This document shows, piece by piece, positions 1-5,313 of a stretch of 7,035 nucleotides of DNA. Every line of letters begins with the position of its first letter. The stretch's first letter is position 1. Both the position numbers and the translations under genes were made by a program. The DNA lies in contig CAYJRR010000131.1 of NCBI GenBank assembly GCA_964372275.1, forward strand, positions 5,427-12,461, in the 5' to 3' direction. This stretch comes from CAYJRR01 sp964372275 [NCBI: uncultured bacterium]. Lineage in GTDB: Bacteria > CAYJRR01. The notes under the pieces were generated by a model. It ran no database searches. It saw only the letters and a list, made by a program, of their open reading frames with translations, and was not told the origin of the DNA.

Positions 1-248
1 TCCTGCCCGGTGTTCGCGTCGTCGTCCCCGGCCTCGCCTTCCCCCTCCGTTTCGGACTCGACCGTCGGTCCGTCCTCTTCGTCCCCGTCACCATGGTCAC
101 AGTCGTCGCAACTCCCGCCGCCACAGTCGTCGTCGGAGCCCAGACCCCCCGTGCTCTCGCCGGCGACCTCGATCGGGGAATCACACCCTCCGATCGCGAC
201 GGCCGAGATCGTCATCCATGCCAACGCCGCAAGATTCGCCACCTTCAT
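1..248 (-). CDS. Small acidic, Cys-containing lipoprotein (partial, 3' end missing)
   Basis: Reading leftwards from ATG at 248-246, the frame stays open to the window edge, giving 82 residues with no stop. The start is supported by a strong Shine-Dalgarno, GGAGGAGG at 262-255, 6 nt from the ATG. The N-terminus is a short Lys-containing segment and a hydrophobic stretch ending in a lipobox-like I-G-G-C, so Cys22 is the likely lipidated residue after signal peptidase II cleavage. The mature part is very acidic and glycine-rich, with three more cysteines (about 42, 47 and 50, pattern C-x4-C-x2-C) followed by runs of Asp and Glu. It lies downstream of proS on the same strand with a 125-nt gap, so it may have its own promoter. 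No family is recognised. The acidic segment may be a flexible linker to a domain beyond the edge; the cysteines could form disulfides or bind metal. Function unknown. Confidence 0.72.
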   Translation of the reverse strand, partial: MKVANLAALAWMTISAVAIGGCDSPIEVAGESTGGLGSDDDCGGGSCDDCDHGDGDEEDGPTVESETEGEGEAGDDDANTGQ

Positions 249-279
249 CCAACGCCTCCTCCGGGTCCTTCGAACCGGT

Positions 280-337
280 CCCGTGACGATTAGTGGGGCG
301 AAGGCGGGAGATCCTTGGACTTCTTTTTCGTCACGGG
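280..337. repeat. Imperfectly understood 9-bp inverted repeat in the proS-lipoprotein gap
   Basis: CCCGTGACG at 280-288 and its exact reverse complement CGTCACGGG at 329-337 are separated by 40 nt. The pair lies between the proS stop and the lipoprotein start. The loop is too long, and no T-run follows, for a standard intrinsic terminator in either direction. It could be a weak transcript-end structure or a binding site, or chance in GC-rich DNA. Confidence 0.3.
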
Positions 338-373
338 CTGCGTCGGACGAGTCGCGGTCGGATGCGCGCGACG

Positions 374-2134
374 TCAGGCCCGTAGATCGGCGCGAACGCG
401 CCCCACCACCCAGGCGACCGCGTCGTCGGGGGTGCGCCGTTCGACCTCGCCGGTGCGGCGGACCTTGGTCTCGACCATCCCCTCCTTCAGGTTCTTGTCG
501 CCGACCACGACACGATAGGGGATCCCGACGAGGTCGGCGTCCTTGAACTTGAAGCCGGCGCGCTCGGCGCGGTCGTCGTAGAGCGCCTCGATCCCGGCCG
601 CCACGAGCGCCTGGTAGATCGCCTCGGCCGTCTCCGCGACCTCCTTCACCTCCTGCGCCGCGGCGATCACCAGCGCCTGGAACGGCGCCAGCGGGGTCGG
701 CCAGACGATGCCGTTTGCGTCGTGGTTCTGCTCGATCGCGGCGGCGGCGACGCGCGTCACGCCGATCCCGTAGCAGCCCATCTCGATCGGCTTCTCCTTG
801 CCGCTCTCGTCCTTGATCGTCGCCTTCATCGCCGTGGAGTACTTGGTGCCGAGGTAGAAGACGTGGCCCACTTCGATCCCGCGGCGAATCGCGAAGGTGC
901 CGCCGAGGGCCGGGCGCCCCGTCTCCTTGTCGGGGAAGGCGCATCGCGGGCAGCGGTCGCCGGCCTGCGCCATCCGCAGGTCGGCCCACTTCCCCACCTG
1001 GAAGTCGCGCCCGTGGTTGGCGCCGACGTAGTGCCGGTCGGCCTCGTTCGCCCCGGTGACGAAGTCGGCAAGGTTCTCCACCGCGCGGTCGGCGATCACC
1101 GTGACCCCTTGCGCGCCGATCGGACCGAGGAATCCGACCGGACCGATCGACGCCACGATGTCGGACTCCTTCGCCGGTTGGACCCAGGCGCTTCCGGTCG
1201 CCTTCTTGAGCTTCTCCTCGTTGAGATGGTGATCGCCGCGGACCAGCGCCATCACCCGTCCCTTCTCGGTCTCGTAGACGAGCGTCTTGGCGCAACGCGA
1301 CGGCGGAAGGTCGAGGAACGCCGCCACCTCGTCGATCGTCCGCTTCGCGGGTGTCGCGACCTTGGCGAGGGGTTTGACGCTCGCCGGGTCGATCTCGACC
1401 TTGCGGTCCTTGGCGATCTCCGCCTTCTCCAGGTTCGCCGCGTATTCGCACTTTTCGCAGGCGGCGATGGCGTCCTCGCCGCTCTCCGCGAGCACCTGGA
1501 ACTCGTGCGACAGGCTGCCGCCGATCGCGCCCGTCGCCGCCTCCACCGGCCGGAATTCGAGGCCGCACCGGGCGAAGATCCGCTTGTAGGCGTCGTACAT
1601 CGCCCGGTAGCTCTCGTGCGCCCCCTTCACGTCCCGGTCGAAGGAGTAGGCGTCCTTCATCAGGAACTCGCGGGCGCGCATCAGCCCGAAGCGCGGACGG
1701 ATCTCGTCCCGGAACTTCCCCTGGATCTGGTACAGGTTCAGCGGGAGGTCGCGCCAGGAGCGGACGTCACGGCGCACCAGGTCGGTGATCACCTCCTCGT
1801 GCGTGGGACCGAGGCACAGCTCCCGATCGACGCGGTCCTTCAGGTGGGCGAGCAGACCCTCCTTCAAATAGACGTCCCAGCGTCCGGTCTCCTTCCAGAG
1901 CTCCGCCGGCTGCACCATCGGCAGCAGCACCTCGATCGCGCCGGCGCGGTTCATCTCCTCGCGCACGATCGCCTCGATCTTGCGGACGACCCGCGGGCCC
2001 AGCGGGAGGAAGTCGTAAATCCCGCGGGTGACCAGCCGGATCATCCCGGCGCGGAGCATCAACTGGTGCGAGACGACCTCCGCGTCGGCGGGGGTCTCCT
2101 TGAGGGTGGGCAGGTAGTAGCGGGTCAGGCGCAT
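374..2134 (-). CDS. proS: Prolyl-tRNA synthetase, bacterial type with INS editing domain
   Basis: The 586-residue product attaches proline to tRNA-Pro in the cytoplasm. It is a class II synthetase close to the usual bacterial length (about 570). Visible elements in order: motif 1 around residues 64-86 (GAIEVLLP), the T-H-E-E loop at 111-114, and motif 2 around 138-165 (GKFRDEIRPRFGLMRAREF). The YbaK-like INS domain at about 225-400 clears mischarged Ala-tRNA-Pro; it includes Lys283 in C-A-K-T-L and the G-A-N-H-G-R-D-F segment. Motif 3 is at 453-461 (GCYGIGVTR), and the anticodon-binding domain fills roughly the last 100 residues. Two CxxC pairs (226/229 and 395/398) flank the INS domain. The ATG at 2134 gives the family's N-terminus but has no clear Shine-Dalgarno. 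It starts 33 nt after ispG on the same strand, so the two are probably co-transcribed. No active-site residue appears lost. Confidence 0.97.
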   Translation of the reverse strand: MRLTRYYLPTLKETPADAEVVSHQLMLRAGMIRLVTRGIYDFLPLGPRVVRKIEAIVREEMNRAGAIEVLLPMVQPAELWKETGRWDVYLKEGLLAHLKDRVDRELCLGPTHEEVITDLVRRDVRSWRDLPLNLYQIQGKFRDEIRPRFGLMRAREFLMKDAYSFDRDVKGAHESYRAMYDAYKRIFARCGLEFRPVEAATGAIGGSLSHEFQVLAESGEDAIAACEKCEYAANLEKAEIAKDRKVEIDPASVKPLAKVATPAKRTIDEVAAFLDLPPSRCAKTLVYETEKGRVMALVRGDHHLNEEKLKKATGSAWVQPAKESDIVASIGPVGFLGPIGAQGVTVIADRAVENLADFVTGANEADRHYVGANHGRDFQVGKWADLRMAQAGDRCPRCAFPDKETGRPALGGTFAIRRGIEVGHVFYLGTKYSTAMKATIKDESGKEKPIEMGCYGIGVTRVAAAAIEQNHDANGIVWPTPLAPFQALVIAAAQEVKEVAETAEAIYQALVAAGIEALYDDRAERAGFKFKDADLVGIPYRVVVGDKNLKEGMVETKVRRTGEVERRTPDDAVAWVVGRVRADLRA

Positions 2135-2167
2135 GGCGCGCGCATCTTATACGACCGGCCCGGCCGC

Positions 2168-3379
2168 TTACGGCACGACCTTGAGCGGCCGCTCGTCCGT
2201 CCCGCCGCCGGCCGCGCCGCCCCCGGCCGAGGCGATCTCGGCCGCGATGGCGCGTGCCATCTCCTCCTCGCTCACCGTCGACGCCATCCGCCGGCGCTCG
2301 GCGTCGGCGTCGTCCGCCAGGAGGAGGTCGATCTCGCGGTAGAGGGCCGCCTCGATCTCGTGGTTGCGGTAGCGGCCGACGACCTTGCCGTTGCGGTAGA
2401 TCGCCGAGACGCCGTTGCCACCGGCGACGCCGATGTCGGCCTCCCTCGCCTCGCCGGGTCCGTTCACGGCGCAGCCGATCACCGCCACGTCGAAGGCGCG
2501 CTTCAGGTTCGGATAGCGCTGCGCCACGCGCCTCGCCATCCCCTCGACGTCGACCGCCAGCCGCCCGCAGGTCGGACAGGCGATCACGTTCATCCCGTGC
2601 TTGCGCAGGCCCAGGAAGCGCAGGATCTCGAAACCGGCCTCGACCTCCTGCACCGGTTCGCCGGTGAGGGAGACGCGGATCGTGTCGCCGATCCCGTCGA
2701 GCAGGAGCGATCCGATCGCCATCGCCGACTTGATCGAGCCCGGTCCGGAGACCCCCGCCTCGGTCAGCCCCAGGTGAAGCGGGGCGTCGGTCTGCCGGGC
2801 GAGCAGGCGGTAGGCCTCGACCATCGTCCGCACGTGCGTCGACTTGACCGAAATCTTGTAGTCGCGGAAGCCGTGCCGCTCGAGCACCTCGACGTGACGG
2901 AACGCCGCCTCGACCATCGACTCCGGGCAGGGCTCGCCGTACTTGTCGATCAGGTCGAGCGGCAGCGATCCCGAGTTCACCCCGATGCGGATCGGCACGC
3001 CGCGCGCCCTCGCCTCGTCGCACACCTTCCCCACCTTCGCCGGGTCGTCGACGTTCCCGGGGTTCAGGCGGAGGGCGTCGATCCCCCCCTCGAGTGCCGC
3101 GAGCGCCAGCCGGTGGTTGAAGTGGATGTCGGCGATCAGCGGCACGTTCGTCCGGCGCCGGATCTCGGGGATCGCCCGCGCCGCCTCGTAGTCGGGGATC
3201 GTGATCCGCACCAGCTCGCAGCCGGCCTCCGCCAGCGCCGTCACCTGCCGCGCCGTCGACTCGACGTCGTGCGGATCGGTGGTGGTCATCGATTGCACGG
3301 TGATCGGCGCCCCATCGCCGATGGGGACGTCGCGGACGTGGATCCGGCGGCTCTTGCGGCGGGTGGGCGGAGGCAGCAT
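2168..3379 (-). CDS. ispG: 4-hydroxy-3-methylbut-2-en-1-yl diphosphate synthase (flavodoxin/ferredoxin dependent)
   Basis: This 403-residue enzyme (also called GcpE) carries out the penultimate step of the MEP isoprenoid pathway, reductively converting methylerythritol cyclodiphosphate to HMBPP using a [4Fe-4S] cluster. The N-terminal TIM-barrel-like part includes V-P-I-G-D-G-A-P-I-T-V-Q-S-M-T near residues 18-32, then L-I-A-D-I-H-F and A-L-R-L-N-P-G-N. The C-terminal cluster domain shows C268-P-T-C271 and C303 within G-C-A-V-N-G-P-G-E, with Glu310. Together these are the three Cys and one Glu cluster ligands known for the family. Its length matches the compact bacterial form without the central insertion. 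The C-terminal tail (about residues 385-403) is Gly/Ala-rich and probably disordered. It is the first gene of a pair with proS. A canonical promoter sits just upstream, and the ATG has no convincing ribosome site, in keeping with a nearly leaderless message. Confidence 0.97.
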   Translation of the reverse strand: MLPPPTRRKSRRIHVRDVPIGDGAPITVQSMTTTDPHDVESTARQVTALAEAGCELVRITIPDYEAARAIPEIRRRTNVPLIADIHFNHRLALAALEGGIDALRLNPGNVDDPAKVGKVCDEARARGVPIRIGVNSGSLPLDLIDKYGEPCPESMVEAAFRHVEVLERHGFRDYKISVKSTHVRTMVEAYRLLARQTDAPLHLGLTEAGVSGPGSIKSAMAIGSLLLDGIGDTIRVSLTGEPVQEVEAGFEILRFLGLRKHGMNVIACPTCGRLAVDVEGMARRVAQRYPNLKRAFDVAVIGCAVNGPGEAREADIGVAGGNGVSAIYRNGKVVGRYRNHEIEAALYREIDLLLADDADAERRRMASTVSEEEMARAIAAEIASAGGGAAGGGTDERPLKVVP

Positions 3380-3390
3380 CGGCCCCGCGC

Positions 3391-3419
3391 AATCTAGAGA
3401 GCGTCCGGGAGGGGGTCAA
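3391..3419 (-). promoter_or_regulatory. Sigma70-like promoter for ispG-proS
   Basis: On the minus strand, TTGACC (3419-3414) is followed after exactly 17 nt by TAGATT (3396-3391). Each hexamer is close to the housekeeping consensus. Transcription would start near 3384, about 5 nt before the ispG ATG at 3379, which predicts an almost leaderless mRNA and explains the missing Shine-Dalgarno. The site lies in the 69-bp gap shared with the divergent selenoprotein gene, so the two transcription units may influence each other. Confidence 0.6.
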
Positions 3420-3448
3420 GGACGGCGAGATCGGCTATCCTTCGCGCC

Positions 3449-3778
3449 ATGCCGGCCATCGATTGGTACTACCACCGCCAAGGTTGAACGAGCTGCGAAC
3501 GCACCCGTGCGGTGCTCGACAAGAAGAAGGTCTCGGTGAAGGAGCAGCGGCTCGCCCGCAAGGCCCCGCTCACCGACGCCGAGGTGAGGGCGCTCCTGAA
3601 GGCGGTCGACGAGGTCGTCGTCTCCAAGGGGAAGGCGAGCCGGCGGCAGACGAGCGGCGAGACGGGACTCGACGAGCTGCGCGGTCCGACCGGCAACTTC
3701 CGCGCCCCGATGGTCCGCGTCGGTCGCACCCTGCTCGTCGGCTTCAACGAAACGGCGCTCGCCGAGCACCTGCGATAA
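3449..3778 (+). CDS. ArsC/Spx-like thioredoxin-fold selenoprotein, in-frame TGA read as Sec (U-T-S-C)
   Basis: From ATG 3449 the frame reads MPAIDWYYHRQG, then TGA at 3485-3487, then TSCERTRAVLDKKK, and stays open to TAA at 3776-3778. Read with selenocysteine, this is a 109-residue protein. The TGA sits exactly at the first Cys of the ArsC/Spx-type C-T-S-C motif, just after the first beta strand (W-Y-Y-H-R), giving U13-T-S-C16. The downstream part keeps the fold: K-G near 60-61, then G-P-T-G-N-F-R-A-P-M-V-R-V-G with the expected cis-Pro at 87, and L-L-V-G-F-N-E. The likely role is a cytoplasmic thiol/selenol redox enzyme; Sec-containing ArsC-family proteins are known in bacteria, but the substrate of this subgroup is not. 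No start codon exists between the upstream stop at 3395 and ATG 3449. No Shine-Dalgarno is visible. The alternative is a nonsense-mutated pseudogene, which I consider less likely. An 88-residue GTG-start version would lack the active site. Confidence 0.82.
3488..3520 (+). promoter_or_regulatory. Candidate bacterial SECIS hairpin
   Basis: Directly after the TGA codon, GCACC (3501-3505) can pair with GGTGC (3511-3515) around a 5-nt apical loop, CGTGC. The stem could extend downwards with bulges (3494-3500 against 3516-3519). The loop begins 18 nt past the TGA and has G as its second base. Both agree with the described bacterial SECIS pattern: apical loop roughly 16-37 nt downstream, with a G among its first two bases. 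A competing fold exists: CGAGC (3489-3493) with GCTCG (3514-3518), and CGCA (3500-3503) with TGCG (3508-3511). The element is therefore plausible but not proven by inspection. Confidence 0.5.
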
Positions 3779-3841
3779 CCGCCCGGCCGACCCGGTTGGA
3801 CGCGCGAGGCCGATCACCTGCAGTCGCGGGTAGGGTGCTCG

Positions 3842-3877
3842 TAGCATGCTTGATAGGTTCTATAGGCATGCTATCAT
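3842..3877 (+). promoter_or_regulatory. Promoter and palindromic operator of the toxin-antitoxin operon
   Basis: TAGCATGC (3842-3849) and its exact reverse complement GCATGCTA (3866-3873) are separated by 16 nt. Each half contains the self-palindromic GCATGC. A promoter overlaps them: TTGATA (3850-3855), 16-nt spacer, TATCAT (3872-3877). The second arm covers the upstream edge of the -10 box. The predicted transcript would start at or next to the ATG at 3884. Known VapB/FitA antitoxins bind such inverted repeats through their RHH domain and repress their own operon. The stretch is conspicuously AT-rich compared with its surroundings. Confidence 0.62.
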
Positions 3878-3883
3878 TTCGTC

Positions 3884-4114
3884 ATGGCGAACCTTCAGGT
3901 CAAGAATCTCCCCGAGGCCCTGCACCGGAAGCTGCGTCGCTTTGCACGCCAGGACGGGCGCCCGCTGCGCGACCTCGTCCTGGGCGCGTTGCTCCGGGAG
4001 ATCGCCGATCGCGAGTTTCGGGAACGGCTGAAAACGCGCGAGCCGGTGGAGTTGCCGCGCGGCGCGGGCAGGAGTTTGGACGAAGCACGCGCGGAGCGCG
4101 AAAGGGAGCTCTAG
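3884..4114 (+). CDS. RHH antitoxin of a VapBC/FitAB-type module
   Basis: A 76-residue protein with a ribbon-helix-helix N-terminus: a beta strand (A-N-L-Q-V-K-N-L, residues 2-9), helix A (P-E-A-L-H-R-K-L-R-R-F-A, about 10-22), a turn at D-G-R-P, and helix B (L-R-D-L-V-L-G-A-L-L-R-E-I, about 28-41). The FitA-like signature is the opening Q-V-K-N-L-P followed by L-R-x-F-A. The charged C-terminal half (about 45-76), rich in Arg and Glu, would wrap around the toxin and block its active site. The stop is 3 nt before the toxin start, the usual antitoxin-first arrangement. The dimer probably represses its own promoter through the inverted repeat just upstream. ATG 3884 has no Shine-Dalgarno and lies where transcription is predicted to begin, so leaderless initiation is likely. 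Confidence 0.88.
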   Translation: MANLQVKNLPEALHRKLRRFARQDGRPLRDLVLGALLREIADREFRERLKTREPVELPRGAGRSLDEARAEREREL

Positions 4115-4117
4115 CCC

Positions 4118-4513
4118 GTGAGATGGGTCGTCGACGCCTCGATCGCGGTCGAGGTGCTCCTTCGATCGAGGTTGGGCAAGGAGGCATGGAAGCTCGTCGA
4201 ACGTGGCGAGCTCCTCGCTCCGGACCTGATTGACGCAGAGGTCCTGTCCGTCCTGCGCCGTGAGGTGATGACCGATCGCCTGGGGGAACGGCGCGCCAGG
4301 CAGGCGCTCGACGATCTGCAGGCGTGGGGTATTCGCCGAGTGCCGAATGCGTTGCTTCTCCGCGAGGCCTGGACGCACCGCCACAACGTCTCCGGATATG
4401 ACGCGCTGTATCTCGCCGCGGCGCGCGTCGCCGATGCGACCGTGATCACCGCCGACGGTCCGCTGTCCCGAGCACCCGCCGTGGGTGTCCCGGTCCACAA
4501 CCTGCGCCGATAG
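4118..4513 (+). CDS. PIN-domain ribonuclease toxin (VapC/FitB family)
   Basis: A 131-residue PIN-domain protein, expected to be a Mg-dependent RNase that inhibits growth (typically by cutting tRNA or rRNA) when freed from its antitoxin. The acidic metal-binding residues are visible in order: Asp6 in V-V-D-A-S, Glu41 in I-D-A-E-V, Asp95 in S-G-Y-D-A-L-Y-L-A-A-A, and Asp113 in V-I-T-A-D-G-P-L. The length is normal for VapC, so the toxin looks intact. The start is GTG at 4118, giving the canonical M-R-W-V-V-D-A-S opening; the nearby ATG at 4123 is out of frame. A ribosome site, AAGGGAG at 4102-4108, lies within the end of the antitoxin gene 9 nt upstream, indicating coupled expression. The target RNA cannot be read from the sequence. 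Confidence 0.92.
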   Translation: MRWVVDASIAVEVLLRSRLGKEAWKLVERGELLAPDLIDAEVLSVLRREVMTDRLGERRARQALDDLQAWGIRRVPNALLLREAWTHRHNVSGYDALYLAAARVADATVITADGPLSRAPAVGVPVHNLRR

Positions 4514-4601
4514 CGCGCCTCGGCCCGGCACTCGACCAACCTGGAGGATCCGCTCCGTGTGAGGAATCGGCTATCGGCTCGAGATCGACTAGGATGGAGC
4601 C

Positions 4602-5237
4602 ATGATGCCACTCAACCGGCTGACTCGATCGACGAGGGTGGTGCTGGCCTTGGGATGCTTCGGCGCGATCGTCGGGACGTCGCGCGACGCCGCCGCGGAG
4701 AAGGCGATCGTCAACACGGTCGAGGCCGACCTGCGGATCGATCCGACGGAGAAGTCGAAGTCGAAGATCAAGCTGCAGATCGGCACGATGGTCGAAGTGA
4801 CCGACCACGATCCGGAAGGCAAGTGGGTGCGGGTGAAGGCCGAGATCCCCCGGGGCGAAGAGACGATGACGTTCGAAGGATGGCTGCCACGGAAGTTCGT
4901 CCGGCCGCGAGCCCGGGGACCGTTCTCGTGGGAAGCCGGCGGCGCGAAGGAGGCGGCCCCGGCCGCCACGCCGAGCGCGCCGACCGCGGCCGCCACACCG
5001 GCCGCTTCCGATGCCGCTACGACCCCGGCCGAAGGCGACGCCGACTGGGCGGACGCCGAGGCCGATTCGACGGGCGCAGCCCCCTCCCCGGCGCCGGCCG
5101 CCACGAAGGGCGACGCGGCCGCGACGGACGGTGACGGAGCCGGCGCGACGCCCGCGCCGGCGGATGACGGCGACGGATGGGGAACCGATGACGGTGGAGA
5201 CTCGTCCGACGGCGAAGGCGAAGACGACGGCTGGTAG
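4602..5237 (+). CDS. Secreted SH3-like domain protein with acidic, Trp-bearing disordered tail
   Basis: A 211-residue protein. Residues 1-32 look like a Sec signal peptide: basic N-terminus, hydrophobic V-V-L-A-L-G-C-F-G-A-I-V-G, likely cleavage after D-A-A-A. Residues about 34-102 resemble a bacterial SH3-type beta domain (A-I-V-N-T-V-E-A-D-L-R-I-D-P-T, then K-L-Q-I-G-T-M-V-E-V, G-K-W-V-R-V-K, and F-E-G-W-L-P-R-K-F-V). Such domains often bind cell-wall peptides or proteins in the periplasm. Residues about 110-211 are Ala/Pro/Thr-rich, then Asp/Gly-rich, surely disordered, with Trp at 149, 193 and at the C-terminal residue 211, each in an acidic setting. AGGATGGAG (4591-4599) serves as the ribosome site; ATG 4602 or the adjacent ATG 4605 could be used. 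Cys19 is preceded by A-L-G, a poor lipobox. No specific function is recognised. Confidence 0.82.
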   Translation: MMPLNRLTRSTRVVLALGCFGAIVGTSRDAAAEKAIVNTVEADLRIDPTEKSKSKIKLQIGTMVEVTDHDPEGKWVRVKAEIPRGEETMTFEGWLPRKFVRPRARGPFSWEAGGAKEAAPAATPSAPTAAATPAASDAATTPAEGDADWADAEADSTGAAPSPAPAATKGDAAATDGDGAGATPAPADDGDGWGTDDGGDSSDGEGEDDGW

Positions 5238-5286
5238 CCCGGAGCGCCGAGGAACGAATTCCACGTCCATGCGGACGGTCAGGTCA

Positions 5287-5305
5287 TCCGGCGGCGCTCG
5301 CCGGA
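5287..5305. terminator. Hairpin between convergent genes, possible bidirectional terminator
   Basis: TCCGGCG (5287-5293) and CGCCGGA (5299-5305) form a perfect 7-bp stem around a 5-nt loop. It sits 49 nt after the SH3-gene stop and 8 nt after the porin stop on the opposite strand. No T-run follows on either side, so if it terminates it is not a textbook intrinsic terminator. The placement between two gene ends supports a role in ending transcription or protecting 3' ends. Confidence 0.5.
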
Positions 5306-5313
5306 CGGCTACG

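Noticed and set aside
722-3397. 891-codon open frame on the plus strand opposite proS and ispG
   Set aside because: It spans two clearly identified genes on the other strand. Its composition (Arg, Asp, Val, Leu, His, Gly) is that of an antisense shadow of high-GC coding DNA, with no recognisable domain.
1767-3419. 550-codon minus-strand frame overlapping ispG and proS
   Set aside because: It is an Arg/Gly/Pro-rich out-of-frame shadow of two well-supported enzymes on the same strand.
3512-3778. 88-residue protein starting at GTG 3512
   Set aside because: This start would lack the first beta strand and the whole redox motif of the fold. The upstream frame carries a sensible N-terminus joined through a TGA at the active site, so the longer selenoprotein reading is preferred.
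3449-3778. Pseudogene with a nonsense mutation
   Set aside because: The rest of the frame is intact, the TGA falls precisely on the redox Cys, and a plausible SECIS follows. The possibility is not formally excluded without finding sel genes in the genome.
3785-3813. CGGCC/GGCCG pair after the selenoprotein stop as a terminator
   Set aside because: It has only 5 bp with a 19-nt loop and no T-run, which is expected by chance in this base composition.
3463-4233. 256-codon plus-strand frame across the selenoprotein and TA genes
   Set aside because: It overlaps three better-supported genes in another frame and is Arg/Gly/Pro-rich with no domain.
3860-4531. 223-codon minus-strand frame opposite the TA pair
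   Set aside because: It is an antisense shadow of the antitoxin and toxin, whose families and start/stop spacing are clear.
4602-4658. Lipoprotein signal (Cys19) in the SH3-like protein
   Set aside because: The residues before Cys19 are A-L-G, which lacks the usual Leu/Val/Ile at -3, and Phe follows. The later D-A-A-A site fits signal peptidase I better.
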